Numbered from the stretch's first letter, positions 44,513-55,374 are shown. The stretch is 64,000 bases of DNA from Rhodeus uyekii (GCA_037043235.1 JAWRVZ010000074.1:1759501-1823500), one strand, 5' to 3'. The notes: generated by a model not told the origin, from the letters alone. Made by a program: numbers and translations.

Positions 44513-44788
44513 CAGTGGTCCCCAAACCCCGGTCGAACGCTGCTGCTTTGGCGGTGAGGAGGTGTGTTTAATCTCGCGCAAACTCATCATCCATCTCGCT
44601 CGCTCGCACCCCAACCCAACCCCCCCCCCCCCCCCCCCCCCGTCCGTCCGTCAACAATCTCGAGCGGACTCATCATCCATCTCGCTCGCACTCCCCCCCC
44701 CCCCCCAACAATCTCGAGCGGCCACCGGTTCGCGGCAAAATTAACACGCGTTTACCGGTCCGCGGCACAAAAAGGTTGGGGACCACTG
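44513..44788. mobile_element. hAT-type MITE
   Basis: The ends CAGTGGTCCCCAAACC and GGTTGGGGACCACTG match the copies at 27728 and 54101. The flanking 8-mers ATTTATTG (44505-44512) and GTTTATTG (44789-44796) agree at seven of eight positions. Inside, a CTCGAGCGG-ACTCATCATCCATCTCG block is duplicated, and long poly(C) runs occur at about 44619-44641 and 44691-44706. Confidence 0.88.
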
Positions 44789-44796
44789 GTTTATTG

Positions 44797-44869
44797 CATT
44801 CTGATACCACACGTTTCCTTCCTCTTCCTCTTCTTTATCTGACTTAAAATAATATAAATATATAAAATA

Positions 44870-44909
<40 letters not shown>

Positions 44910-46310
44910 TTTTTATTTATTTTTATTTTTATGAAATGCGTAATATTCACAAGAGGATTTGTTTTAAATAAATTCAATTTAAGTTGTAGTTCATTCTGTA
45001 TCATGTGTGATTTGCATTTCATTTTCCATTAATATGATAAAGATTTGAAGTCAAATAGATGGTCACACATATTACCGGTTAACCACCCAGATAGCACAGA
45101 TAGCACGTAGTCTGTTTAGGAGCGCTTCATCTGGAAAGCATCTGTTGTGAACAAACATCTGAGAAACGTCTTTACGATGTTAGTGTTATATATACTCTAA
45201 ATGATAAACATCTTTAAGACATTTTCAAAATGTCTATTTAACGTTTAACAAGAAACGACATAGAGACATATTGCACATGAGAAAACACTAAAATATACGT
45301 CTTCCAGATGTAAACACACACATCAAATAGACATATCTGAGATGAATGTGTGTTATCAGCGCAAACCAATTCCAATTAAAGAATCTGGGCACCACCCACT
45401 ACAATTCCCATTGACAGGAAGGGGGCGCTACAGACACATACATAATTAACAATAATATTATTTGAGCCAAAAAGGAAACTTCCTGTTCGATGACTCCTTG
45501 CTCTGTCTACAACGCCAAAGCTTAATTCCATCTCATCATAATGGCGGCAGCAATACCTAAACCGCGGAGTGCAGGCGCTCAACTCTCATACACTCATGCA
45601 AATGCTAATTACTATTCCTCAAGAGAGAGCAGAAAGGAAAAAAAGCTCCTTATCTGTCTCTTGCTGTCAGTCTCTTAAATGCAGCATACCTAGCGCTTAA
45701 AGCTTCTTTTAGAAGACAGCATTCCACCCAAATGTGCATCCTACGTCCCACGAGAATAGAGCTTTTCATTGAGAAATCCTCCTTATTCCGCTCCCTCAGT
45801 AGCTAAACATACATACTCTTCACTCATTCACAAACAACCAGTCTACTGAAGACAAGAAAGTGGATGACATATTTCACAGGTACCCGTTTTTATCCACTAA
45901 TGGTGTCGTTATAGGCAGGCGCCTGCAAATGTCAAGTTCGTTATCGTGTTTAGACTCATGTTTCAGACACCGGGCACTCCCCATAGCACCCTGGGATGTT
46001 GATACTCATACTACGTTTCTCAGCTGAATAAAGCAAACCAGTGTCTCACTATTAAAGTTTTGATCGATGATAATTGCAATCAAGATAAAGATGATTGGAG
46101 TACGTACACGAGTCATTTAAGCATGCATTTGCCAAAGGCCACGGGAGAGTGGCACAACCTCTATCAGAAGGTACAGCAGAGTCACCGTTACCTCATCACG
46201 TAGAGCTTAGTATACAGGTCATCTGACAATGATACAGACAATATTTGTAAATAACACTTCATATCTTTTCAGTTTGACAAATTCCCCATGCAGGTCCACA
46301 GATAGAGCAC
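44797..46310. other. Unassigned sequence
   Basis: It contains an (AT)n array at 44873-44907 and, at 45080-45350, phrases such as GATAGCACAGATAGCAC, CATCTGAGAAACGTCTTTAC and AGACATTTTCAAAATGTCT that look like a decayed MITE. From 45380 to 45610 GC and CpG rise (ATGGCGGCAGCAATACC, CCGCGGAGTGCAGGCGC), without a recognisable frame. Confidence 0.45.
44873..44907. repeat. (AT)n microsatellite
   Basis: About 17 AT units. Confidence 0.95.
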
Positions 46311-46439
46311 ACTCTTATGGCACCAGTGACTGTGGACTCCACACAGTTATCTATTTTTAAATGGCATTTAATGTTGCATCACATATCTGTTAAAATGCTC
46401 TTATACTGTTTCACAACATCAGCTGTTCTGTTGTTTTTT

Positions 46440-46690
46440 CAGCCTGCTGCTGACACTCGGTTTTCTGCTACACCTCCACCGTCTGAGGCTTCAGACATGG
46501 CTAATGGTGCAGCTGCCCCACTCTCTGAAGCTTTTCCACCCTGCCCATCTCCTCCTCCATCCTCTGTGAGGACCTCATCTGTGGCCACTGTGAGGACCAC
46601 CACTTCTTCTCCCTTATGTCTAAAGTTTTTTTTTTGTGTGTATGTGTTTTCTGTTCTGTTGCACTTGAAAAGAATGAATAAAGGATTAAA
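46440..46690 (+). other. Exon-like block with poly(A) signal (tentative)
   Basis: GTTGTTTTTTCAG at 46430-46442 is a strong acceptor-type sequence. It is followed by an open Ser/Pro/Ala-rich stretch (about 46443-46618, reading PAADTRFSATPPPSEASDMA and on) with better codon balance than the surroundings, then AATAAA at 46676. It may be the last exon of an unrecognised gene or of a spliced DNA-transposon gene. No domain is visible and no upstream exon was identified. Confidence 0.3.
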
Positions 46691-46734
46691 AAAGTTAATT
46701 GAACAAATTATTTGCTATGGTTGATTGAAAATGT

Positions 46735-46778
46735 GTTGTTCCCTTGTTTTATAAATAAAGGTGACTTGACTTGACTTT
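46735..46778 (+). mobile_element. L2-type tail fragment
   Basis: TTATAAATAAAGGTGACTTG ACTTGACTT matches the tail of the LINE at 18595-19555. Nothing more of the LINE is present. Confidence 0.4.
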
Positions 46779-47540
46779 TATCACATACTTTACATTGATA
46801 TCCAGAAATACATTTACATAACATTTATCCGAAATAACTGGATTGTCTAGTTTTTAAACAATAACAAACATAAATATACGTGCAACAAAAATGTATTTAG
46901 TTGAAATACTGTAAATACATTAAATTGGTATTATATCATAATGTTATTCTGTTTTGTAACATTGCACAACAGAAATAATTTCAGTAATGTGGACACCAGT
47001 TATGTGATGAATTAATAATAAAACATAATTCACTGCAATAAAATAACAAATTGAGTTTCCTGCAAGAGTGGGATTCGAACTGTCAACTTAACTCCAATAT
47101 AAATGTATAGGAAATGGGGAAAAATGTTTTATGATAATTTATGGTAAACGTAGACTTTCGAAACATTGCTGTAAGGGGGACAAACTCACGGAAGGTCTCT
47201 TCGCCTTTCCTCTCTTTTTCTCTTTTATCCTCTCTTTTTTCTTCTTCTTCCCTCTTCTTCCCTGCACACCATATTCACCTTGTGATAATATTGATATATA
47301 TTAATATATATTTAGCTGTCTATTTTAGTCAACAAAACTATTGGGCCAGTCCAATTGCTGTAGGATTCTTCTATTTCCCCATATCATGTCTTATTTTTGT
47401 CTTCAGGCAGCTGATGTGGTTTACTACGTACCATTATGCCGGGGTCGGTCTAAATATGATGCTAAATGAGATTTGTTTGACTAGGTAGAGGTGAAAACAT
47501 GTCTGTGAATTATGTTTGTAATTTGGCAATATCAGTGAAT
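46779..47540. other. Intergenic, no gene seen
   Basis: AT-rich with a CT-rich patch near 47200-47265. No gene or repeat family recognised. Confidence 0.55.
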
Positions 47541-48426
47541 AGGTAGGGGTGATCTCCCCCTGGTGCCAAGGCAAGGGATTGATTTTTAGTGTTCACCTCT
47601 GGCCCGAGATCTTCCTCTACCACCTCAGGTTGAGGTGGTATAACTAATATGCCCTGTTCCTGTCCATTCAAATGACCTCATTATTGAGACCCCAACTCGT
47701 TGTGTGACTTCAAACTGTCCTTGCCACTTGGCAAGTCATTTAGAACTGAATGTGGGGAGTAATACAAGCATAACTGTTCGTCCTGGGCCTGTAACAAATT
47801 CTCCATGGAGATTTGCCCCAAAGTTTGGAGTTTTGTCCTCAAGTCTAGCACATACTGAATTTAATTTCGGCTACTTGAAGGTCTGTTCTCCCACGTTTTT
47901 CTGAGGACAACCAACACCCCACATGCATAGAGAAGCTCAAAGGGGGAAAACCTTGTGGAGGCTTGCAAGACCTCACTCACAGAGAATAATAGGGACTCCA
48001 GCCTCTTATCCCTCATTATCTTCATGAACAAACTTCCGAATCATGGTTTTTCAATGTGCGATTAAACTGATCCATCAGCCTGTCTGTTTGTGGGTGATGG
48101 ACACTGATGCAAATCAGTTTAATTCCCAACAACTTGTAAAGTTCATGTAATCTTTGTGACATAAACGGCGTGCCTTAAACAGTGAGAATCTCTTTAGGGA
48201 TTCCCGAAATAGCGCCTCCGCAACACTTTTCGCAAAAAAATTTGCGGAGGACGACTGTCTCTGGATATTGAATTGCATTGTCCACTATCACTGATGCAAA
48301 TCGATGACCCCCTAATGATCGTTCTAATGGTCCGATGAGGTACATACCAATTATCTCAAAGGGGATAATAAAGTCTTCCAGGTTGCTGTTATTCCAGATG
48401 ACAGTATCAATGACAAAGGAACCCAA
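47541..48426 (-). pseudogene. Gypsy-type integrase pseudogene
   Basis: On the minus strand the core begins PFEIIGMYLIGPLERSLGGH and RFASVIVDNAIQYPETVVLR (48350-48230), continues through GIPKEILT (near 48180) to HHPQTD (about 48080), and ends in the C-terminal KWQGQFEVTQRVG block (about 47740-47700). The catalytic residues are damaged: the first Asp (normally MDLVGP) is Tyr, the next (ILTDQG) is Val followed by a stop, and the LVERFN Glu region reads LMDQFN. Frameshifts occur further on. Gypsy integrases insert retrotransposon DNA; this one cannot work. Confidence 0.85.
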
Positions 48427-48850
48427 TTCTCATCTCAAGTCTGGAGAGCCTTCTTCAGACACCTGGATATTAATGTAAGCCTCATATCAGGCGACCAAGG
48501 GGACATCTACTTTGACCGCCAGGAGACACTCCTAGAGGGAGGGTTCTGTAACTCCACGCCAGTAGATGGAGCCCTCACCTGACTACTAACTGTGTGCCGC
48601 TCCCTCTACTATTTCTTCTACCCTCTACTACCCCTCTTCCTTATTGGCTGCCATTTAAGTATGGCATGACCAAACAGACCTTGAAAAGTATTGCAAGTTA
48701 TACTGCCTTACCAAGCATCATTGTGTCTACTGTCCTTGTGTATTGACCATTTGCCTCCTTCTTTGGATTTCTGTTTACTATATTCCTCTTTGGACTTGAT
48801 TGCCTTCTTGGATTGTTGTGAATGTTGAATGTGGTTTCAGTGATCAGATC
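48410..48850 (+). mobile_element. Second Gypsy fragment (integrase end and LTR-like part)
   Basis: On the plus strand a short stretch reads GTQFSSQVWRAFFRHLDINV SLISG, matching the integrase DxxxxF region of another Gypsy clade. After about 48535 a CT-rich LTR-like sequence begins (GGGTTCTGTAACTCCACGCC). The join between them looks like a deletion. It directly abuts the antisense integrase, so two elements meet here. Confidence 0.55.
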
Positions 48851-49165
48851 TGTTTTGGATGACATTTACACTTCCTGACCACCTGTAATCGCATCACCCT
48901 CAATGCATCTTAATATACCATGTATAAATGGTAAAGCAAAACAGAACAACAAACAGAAAGACGCAGTCAGGAAAAGCTCAGAGAACAAGAAAAGGTGTCA
49001 ACCATATCAATGAAAGAACAGAACAGTAAAGGAAAGATGCAAGAGGGAAAGAGGAAATGGGTTAAGAAGGAGGGGGACTGTGAGAGGAAGAGGAAAAATA
49101 TAGGAAGGAGGGAGGTAAGAAGAGATAGACAGGCAGGGAAGGGATTCTTTAATGAATTAATGACT

Positions 49166-49198
<33 letters not shown>

Positions 49199-50000
49199 AT
49201 CTCTGCTCAGACAAAGATGGAAGAGGTGGGGGAAAGCAGCCCCGCCAATGAAATAATAAATAAACACATGAATAAGTGAAGAGATACACATGAGGCGCAG
49301 CACTCATGCAGGAAGATGGCTGTCTCACTCTCTCTGCCTCTCTCTATAGTTCCATCTCCTGAGTGATGGGCTCTAACTTCAAGCAGCTGGAAGTGTTGAA
49401 ATATTTAGCGATCACGGGGAAAGGGTGAATGCTAATTTCGGGCAGTCCTATGCACCCGTCTCACTGCGCCATGCGCCGGGTCTCTGGTGACCTTGTGCTT
49501 GGCAAGGGGGGAAGAACTTTGGGCATGCAAACAAGATGGGAATGAACTAGTGCCCACGCTACAAATGTATGCAACAACGTGGAAACATGTCTTGTTTTCT
49601 AGTATTAGCGCTGATTGTCAATCAAAAGCTTGTTTCAGAGACTAAATGGGTCCTGTGAAGTAAACACTTCGCTCCTTACAGTGGCACTATTGTTTTATAC
49701 ATGCTTACATAACATTGCATGACTGTCAGGTCAACTGACTTGACATAGATTTGGTGCATATAAATGGCAAGTGAATGAGAAAATCAATAATCTAAATATC
49801 TGAGGCATAATAGTAAGATTAAGCCAGATGGCAAATCAGTTGTAAAATCCCAATAGCATAAATGTTGCTCAAAATGACACATCACATTTTATTAGCGTCT
49901 AAACAGGCTACTGTGGGTGTATCCCTTTGATTAAACAAATCATGCAATCAAATGAATGTGACAGACAATGTGACAGATGTGAAAGAGTTTGGAGATGGTT
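48851..50000. other. Intergenic with a possible conserved non-coding block
   Basis: It includes a purine-rich stretch at 48940-49140 and a (CT)n array at 49166-49196. The block at 49300-49640 has balanced composition, lacks long frames and carries ATTGTCAATCA, a PBX/MEIS-type site. No gene is supported. Confidence 0.5.
49166..49196 (+). repeat. (CT)n microsatellite
   Basis: About 15 CT units. Confidence 0.95.
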
Positions 50001-50210
50001 TGGAGACATTGATGCCATTGACTGGCCCCCACATTCTCCAGACCTGAATCAAATTAGGAACCTCTGAGACATGTATAGGAGCATTCAAAGCCACCTAGTA
50101 GCACCACAGATTGTCCAGGAGCTTACTGATGTTGGATGGTGTCCTGGGATCTCCTCCCGGAACTGGATGAGGGCATCAGTGAGTGGTGCTTTGGATAGTG
50201 TCACTAGGTG
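50001..50210 (+). pseudogene. Tc1 transposase C-terminal fragment
   Basis: The stretch reads IDWPPHSPDLNQIRNL then a stop and MYRSIQSHL, followed by QELTDVGW. It corresponds to the WPAQSPDLNPIENLWD box and following helix of Tc1-type transposases, with the catalytic-site neighbourhood changed. No ends were found. Confidence 0.7.
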
Positions 50211-51169
50211 TAACTTGAGTTTTTACATAGATTTTTGGTCTGATTTTGAATCCAAGCCTCTGTACATTGATAAAAAAAAGAATTTTTATTTCCACTGTCT
50301 GTAGTCGCATAATTTTATTCTTAATAAATTACAAAACGTACATAAAGATTTTCAAATGTAATATTACATTCCAATGTTAAAGTATATATATATATATATA
50401 CACATTTTCAAAAATGTGATTTGAACAGGATTTCAAACCACATTTGGAAGGAGTTCGAAACAGATTTGCCATTCACACTTGTTAAATGGTTTTGTATTTC
50501 AATTGCATATGCACAAAAATCAGATTTGGACTGACAGTCTGAACGTAGCTTAACAGATAATTATTCACTTGTCAGCCACAGGTTCATGTTGTGATCAGTA
50601 ATTAATTGGTGTGCTATTTTAGAATCACTCAGTTACACATTTGTCTTGCATAGTTACCTATCAACAATAACCAATATTCTAAAACGTTGCCAGTTTGTTC
50701 AATCATAATGTTAAAACATGTTCAGTTTTATACACTTTTAATAAATACACTTTTTAAAAGTATACTAAATGTGCTTCCGTTTCTTTTCTTTTTTTTTACA
50801 ATGGTCTATCATGTTACCACCACAGTACTGGAATGATGACCCCTCTGCATATTCCTGTTTTGATCGGTTTATATGTTTTAATTGGTACTTCTTATATAGA
50901 AACCAACAGTATATCCTGTTCCCATGTGTGTAAGATCCCATGAATAAATGTGACTGTGTGTCTGTGAGCTTGTATGCAAATACACTTGTGTTTGTAGGTC
51001 TCAGGACACCCAGGGCCAAAACAATGGGAAGGCGTCGCACGTCACACTGCTCCTATTGTTCCCGGGTCCTCCTTTTCTCTCTAGCTCTCTCCTCCACACT
51101 CTTGTGTCTAGCCTTGGGAGTCTGTTTGACAATGGCAGCCTGTAATTGGACAGACACTGGATTCCTTAG

Positions 51170-51230
<61 letters not shown>
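51170..51230 (+). repeat. Compound (TG)n-(GA)n microsatellite
   Basis: About 12 TG units, a short TATG break, then about 13 GA units. Confidence 0.95.
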
Positions 51231-51235
<5 letters not shown>

Positions 51236-51490
51236 GTGCAGGCCTTGTAGACTCTTTGGAGCCGGTCACAGCACTGCGATTATAGTGGCAGGGGAGAGCG
51301 CGGCTAGATGTCTCCTAGCAGCCCCATCTGTAAATCATGTCACATTGTACTGAGTCTCTCTATCTCTGCCTCTATCCCTCCTTTAAGCCAACTCTCTACT
51401 TCTCTCTTCTCACCCTGCACTTCCTGTCCCTCTGTGTCCTCCAACCACAATCACTTCAGGCTAGTGTAGAAGTAAGAACAATAAGGAATA

Positions 51491-51492
<2 letters not shown>

Positions 51493-51569
<77 letters not shown>
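51493..51569 (+). repeat. (CA)n microsatellite
   Basis: About 38 uninterrupted CA units. Confidence 0.97.
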
Positions 51570-51571
<2 letters not shown>

Positions 51572-51750
51572 GTCTTATAGGTTTGGAACAAAATGAACTT
51601 TTTAATCAGTTATTTAATTAGTATCTTTGTGAGAGAAAAAAATCTAACATCTTCAAACAATCTACATATTTTATGTGAATAATCAATTTAATGAATGACT
51701 TGCATTGAAAATCTATAGAGGAATATATTGGGTTAATACATTACAATATA

Positions 51751-51916
51751 CAGTGGAGTTCACTTTGACTCACGGTTAACTCGTATGTACATTTTTATAG
51801 CATGCCATTCACTTCATCAAATAAATCACCATATTGGCTGTTGGTTATCTCGATCCTCGGTTATCTCAACGCTTTTTTGCAATCCCAGACGCTATCGACA
51901 TAACCGTATTCCACTG
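51751..51916. mobile_element. Tigger/pogo-like MITE (166 bp)
   Basis: The ends CAGTGGAGTTCAC and, reversed, CAGTGGAATACGG are flanked by TA at 51749-51750 and 51917-51918. Inside are GGTTAACTCG, CGGTTATCTC and similar phrases typical of Tigger-derived MITEs. No coding sequence. Confidence 0.7.
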
Positions 51917-51944
51917 TATAAAATTATATATATATACGGATATA

Positions 51945-53452
51945 CAGATGGTACGGATAGTTTTCAGACCCTGTTACATTTTTCAATCTTTGTGATATTG
52001 CAGAAATTTGCTATAATCATTGTTCATTTTTCTCCTCATTAATGTACACACGGCACCCCATATTGACAGAAAAACACAATTGTTGACATTTTTGCTGATT
52101 TATTTAAAAAGAAAAACTGAAATATCACATAGTCCATTTTTTCTGATCATCCTTGAGATGGTTCTACACCTTCATTTGAGTCCAGCTTTATTTGATTATA
52201 CTGATTGGACTTGATTAAGAAAACCACACACCTAGCTCACAGTTCACGTCAGAGCAAATGAGAATCATAAGGTCAAAGGAACTGCCTGATGAGCTCAGAG
52301 ACAGAATTGTGGCAAGGAACAGATCTGGCCATGGTTACAAAAAAATGTCTGCTGCACTTAAAGGCCCAGTCACACAGCGAAAACGCATGTAGAACGCACG
52401 AATTACGCACAGATTTTCGTTTCTGCGTGGAGTGTGCGTTATATGCGTAATTCGTCGGTGGAATGAACGAGGACCGTCAGTGATTGTAAGTGGATGTGCG
52501 TCGAAGGTGGTTTGTGCGTGATTTTGAGTTTTGAACGGTTCAAAAATTTTCTGACGCACAGCAGTGCGTCAGTGTGCGTTATTTATGAGTCGGCGTGCGT
52601 AGTTTATGCGTTGATTATGCGTGACATGCGGGGGACACGCATCGGCCGTCAGTGCTTATGCGTCGGAACTGGTTCGAAAGCGCGCACGTCCACTGACGCC
52701 CCAACTTCATATCACTCATGAACCGCGCACCGCGGCGCGCGTATCACGTTCATTCCACTGACAATGTGGATTCTGAAAGTGCTTGTTCGTGGAACGTTCG
52801 CGAAGCGTGCGTGTTTGGACGCGCTCCGGCAGTGATTCATGCGTCGGGTGTGCGTTGAATGTTCGTGGAATACTTTGGTCAATTTCTCGACGCACAAGCA
52901 CGCACAAACCCAATCTATGCGTGATTTGTGAGTAATTCGTGCGTGATCGGCTATGTGACTGGCCCTTAAGGTTCCAAAGAGCACAGTGGCTTCTATAATC
53001 CTTCAATGGAAGACGTTTGGCACGACCACAACCCTTCCTAGAGCTGGTCGTTTGGCCAAACTGAGCTATTGGTGAGAGAGGTAAAGAAGAACCCAAAGAT
53101 CACTGTGACTGAGCTCCAGAGATGCAGTCGGGAGATGGGAGAAAGTTGTCGAAAGTCAACCATCACTGCAGCCCTCCACCGGGGCTTTATGGCAGAGTGA
53201 CCCGTTGGAAGCCTCTCCTCAGTGCAAGACACATGAAAGTCCACATGGAGTTTGCTAAAACCAGGCACTGCTCATCATCTGTCCAATACAGTCTCAACAG
53301 TGAAGCATTAAATTCATTTTTTTATTGTAAATCTGCAAATGCTGTGTGTACAAGAATGAGGAAAAAAATGAACTTAAATTTTTTTAGCAAATGGCTGCAG
53401 TATCACAAAGAGTAAAAAATGTAAGGGGTCTGAATACTTTCCATATCCACTG
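51945..53452 (+). mobile_element. Tc1-type element with a nested MITE
   Basis: Long inverted ends: TTCAGACCCTGTTACATTTT and TTTGTGATATTGCAGAAATT on the left correspond to the reversed right end (TTCAGACCCCTTACATTTTT, TTTGTGATACTGCAGCCATT). TA flanks both sides (51943-51944, 53453-53454). The transposase is present only in part: an N-terminal piece reading KELPDELRDRIVARNRSGHG (52270-52330), AALKVPKSTV interrupted by the 52362-52965 MITE, and GLYGRVTRWKPLLSARHMKV (53180-53245). It then jumps to the right terminal repeat, so the catalytic half is deleted. Confidence 0.88.
52362..52965. mobile_element. piggyBac-like CpG-rich MITE
   Basis: It is flanked by TTAA on both sides (52358-52361, 52966-52969). 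The undisturbed Tc1 reading GCA CTT AAG GTT (AlaLeuLysVal) contains a single TTAA, so the duplication is exact. The ends are AGGCCCAGTCACACAGC and, reversed, GGGCCAGTCACATAGC. The 604-bp body is packed with GCGT/ACGC words (GTGCGT, ACGCAC) in both orientations and far more CpG than its surroundings. GTGGAATGAACG occurs once on each strand. There is no transposase. Confidence 0.8.
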
Positions 53453-53978
53453 TACATATATTATAAAATGTTCAAAAAATCTAGAAGTACCTAAAAATGT
53501 TGTGTCTATTTAATTTTATTTTTTTTCTGAATTGTATCTTTAAAATTTTAATTTGACAAATACTGTAATTAATTGGTGTTAATGTGTTTGTCTAAGGCCA
53601 CGTCCACACTAGGCCGGTGCATTCCCTATCCGATCATAAACACGGCGTCGGCGCAAGAAATATCAGCGTGCTGGGGCCCGTCAACACGGGAACGCGAATC
53701 ACTGTAACCGCATACATTTCGTATCGGATTGGCGTTGCGTCCACACGGATCCGGCGTTCTGGGTGGCTGAATCCGCTCTCTTTGGAGAACGGGTTCTAAG
53801 GTGGAAAGATCTGAGAACGACACCCTTGCGTTCTCGTGTGGACGGCCAATCCGCATCTTTTGTGAGAACGATGATGTCATCACATCACGTGTCGGCTGCG
53901 TCACACGTAAAAGCAACAACAGTAATGGCGGACTACATGATTGTGCTCGTGCTGCAGGACGGCTAAAAGTACATAAAG

Positions 53979-54490
53979 TTGCCTTTTACGGATCTGGTTT
54001 TGCGTTTCCATCGTGATCATGGCATGCCACAGTGTTTGGGAGCGGTCGACGGCACACGCATAGAAATCAAGCAGCTGTCTGCCAACTCGATGGACTACAT
54101 CAGTGGTCCCCAACCTTTTTTGTGCCACGGACCGGTAAACGCGTGGAAATTTTGCCGCGGACCGGTGGCGGCTCCAGTTTGTTGAGCGAGTCCGCGCGAG
54201 ATTAAACACACTTCCTCGTTGCTAAAGCAGCAGCGTCACAGCCGCTTGTAGCAGCTCACGGACCGGTCCGCGAATTCGATCCGCGGCCCGGTACCATTTC
54301 ATCCACGGACCGGGGGTTGGGGACCACTGGACTACATCAACAGGAAAGGCAAACATTCTATCAATGTACAGGCGGTCTGTGATTATAAGTACAGATTTAT
54401 GGATGTTGTGATAAAGTGGCCCGGGAGTGTACACGATGCACGGGTTTTTGCTAATTCAAAGCTCAACCTGTACTTTAACTTAAAGTTTTG
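53979..54490 (+). pseudogene. HARBI1-like DDE nuclease fragment, split by a hAT MITE
   Basis: The readable part is HRDHGMPQCLGAVDGTRIEI KQ, then DYINRKGKHSINVQAVCDYK YRFMDVV and WPGSVHDARVFANSKLN. These match the DDE_4 (Harbinger) nuclease, with the first Asp in AVDGT and the next in VHDARVF. The third acidic residue and the C-terminus are missing, and a stop follows near 54489. The hAT MITE at 54101-54329 sits between SMDYI and its duplicated DYI codons, splitting the gene. Confidence 0.85.
54101..54329. mobile_element. hAT-type MITE with perfect 8-bp duplication
   Basis: The ends CAGTGGTCCCCAACC and GGTTGGGGACCACTG are perfect inverses. GACTACAT occurs at 54093-54100 and again at 54330-54337, an exact 8-bp target duplication. 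The interior is CpG-rich (GACCGGTAAACGCGTGG, GCGAGTCCGCGCGAGAT). Same family as 27728 and 44513. Confidence 0.95.
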
Positions 54491-54991
54491 ACCAGTCTTA
54501 AAGTTTAATACTGGTCAGATCCCTCCTCTGAAAAAACAGATTGTGGACATGAGTGTGCTTTTGTTCGTCTCAAAGCCAGATATGCTGCACTGAAAAGGCT
54601 TCACAGACTGTAATGAGGGAGAGGGAAAGAGTGTGAGGAGAGTACTCACAAAGTACCTTGACCATTAAAAATGCTGGCCATCAAGTTTTGTTCAGTTTTT
54701 TTTTTTTTTACAGTATTTACCTTTTTGAAAATGTACTAATGTTTATTTTGAAAGTGTTGTATTGAATATGTCAAGTGAAAATAAATGAGAGCAAAAATTC
54801 AAGAACTGGTTTTTATTGGAAAATAGAACAATTAAAAATAACCTGAAAAAAACAGGTATAAAGTGCAGCAGTGCGCACAACATATAGTGCAGGGTAAACA
54901 ATATAAAATCAAGAATTACAATGCAACAGGGCAGTCACTCCATGTCATCTTGCAGCAGTGCACGTCTGTAAATATTCAGCGCGCAAGGTTG

Positions 54992-55374
54992 TGCGCATGC
55001 TCAAACTCTTCTTCTCCGTGTATAGTGTGTATCTGTGGCAGAATTACAGCGCCCCATACTGGTCTGGCATATATACTACACCGTTCTCAGTCGGTTTCAG
55101 CGTTCTCGTGTGGACGCTGAGATTTCTTGCACCGATGCCGTGTTTACGGCATTTTTTTTAGAACGAAGGAAAAAAAAGAGCGGTTAGGGAATGCACCGTT
55201 CTCGTGTGGACGTGGAGACCACGTGGAGACCACACCACGTGTGGACGTGGAGACCACAAGAGACCACTAAAGCTGACTGATAATGGTGTAGTATATATGC
55301 CAGACCAGTATGGGACGCTGTAATTCTGCCACAGATATACACTATACACAGAGAAGAAGACTTCAAGCATGTGC
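54992..55374. repeat. Inverted repeat with arms of about 110 bp
   Basis: The left arm (54992-55105) reads GCATGCTCAAACTCTTCTTCT, GTGGCAGAATTACAGCG and CTGGTCTGGCATATATACTA. The right arm (55262-55374) is its reverse complement with few changes. The ~155-base spacer holds several copies of TTCTCGTGTGGACG or GTGTGGACGTGGAGACCAC. It lies inside the Harbinger relic and may be a fold-back MITE. Confidence 0.85.

Larger units (their letters stand above)
50211..51748. other. Intergenic with several microsatellites
   Basis: (TA)n at 50383-50401, (TG)n at 51170-51194 followed by (GA)n at 51204-51230, and (CA)n at 51493-51569. No gene recognised. Confidence 0.6.

Noticed and set aside
47609..47646. 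Possible microRNA hairpin (CCTCTACCACCTCAGGTTGAGGTGG-type, let-7-like word)
   Set aside because: The inverted repeat is only about 11 bp with a 2-base loop, too short for a pre-miRNA, and lies in the degraded Gypsy integrase C-terminal region.
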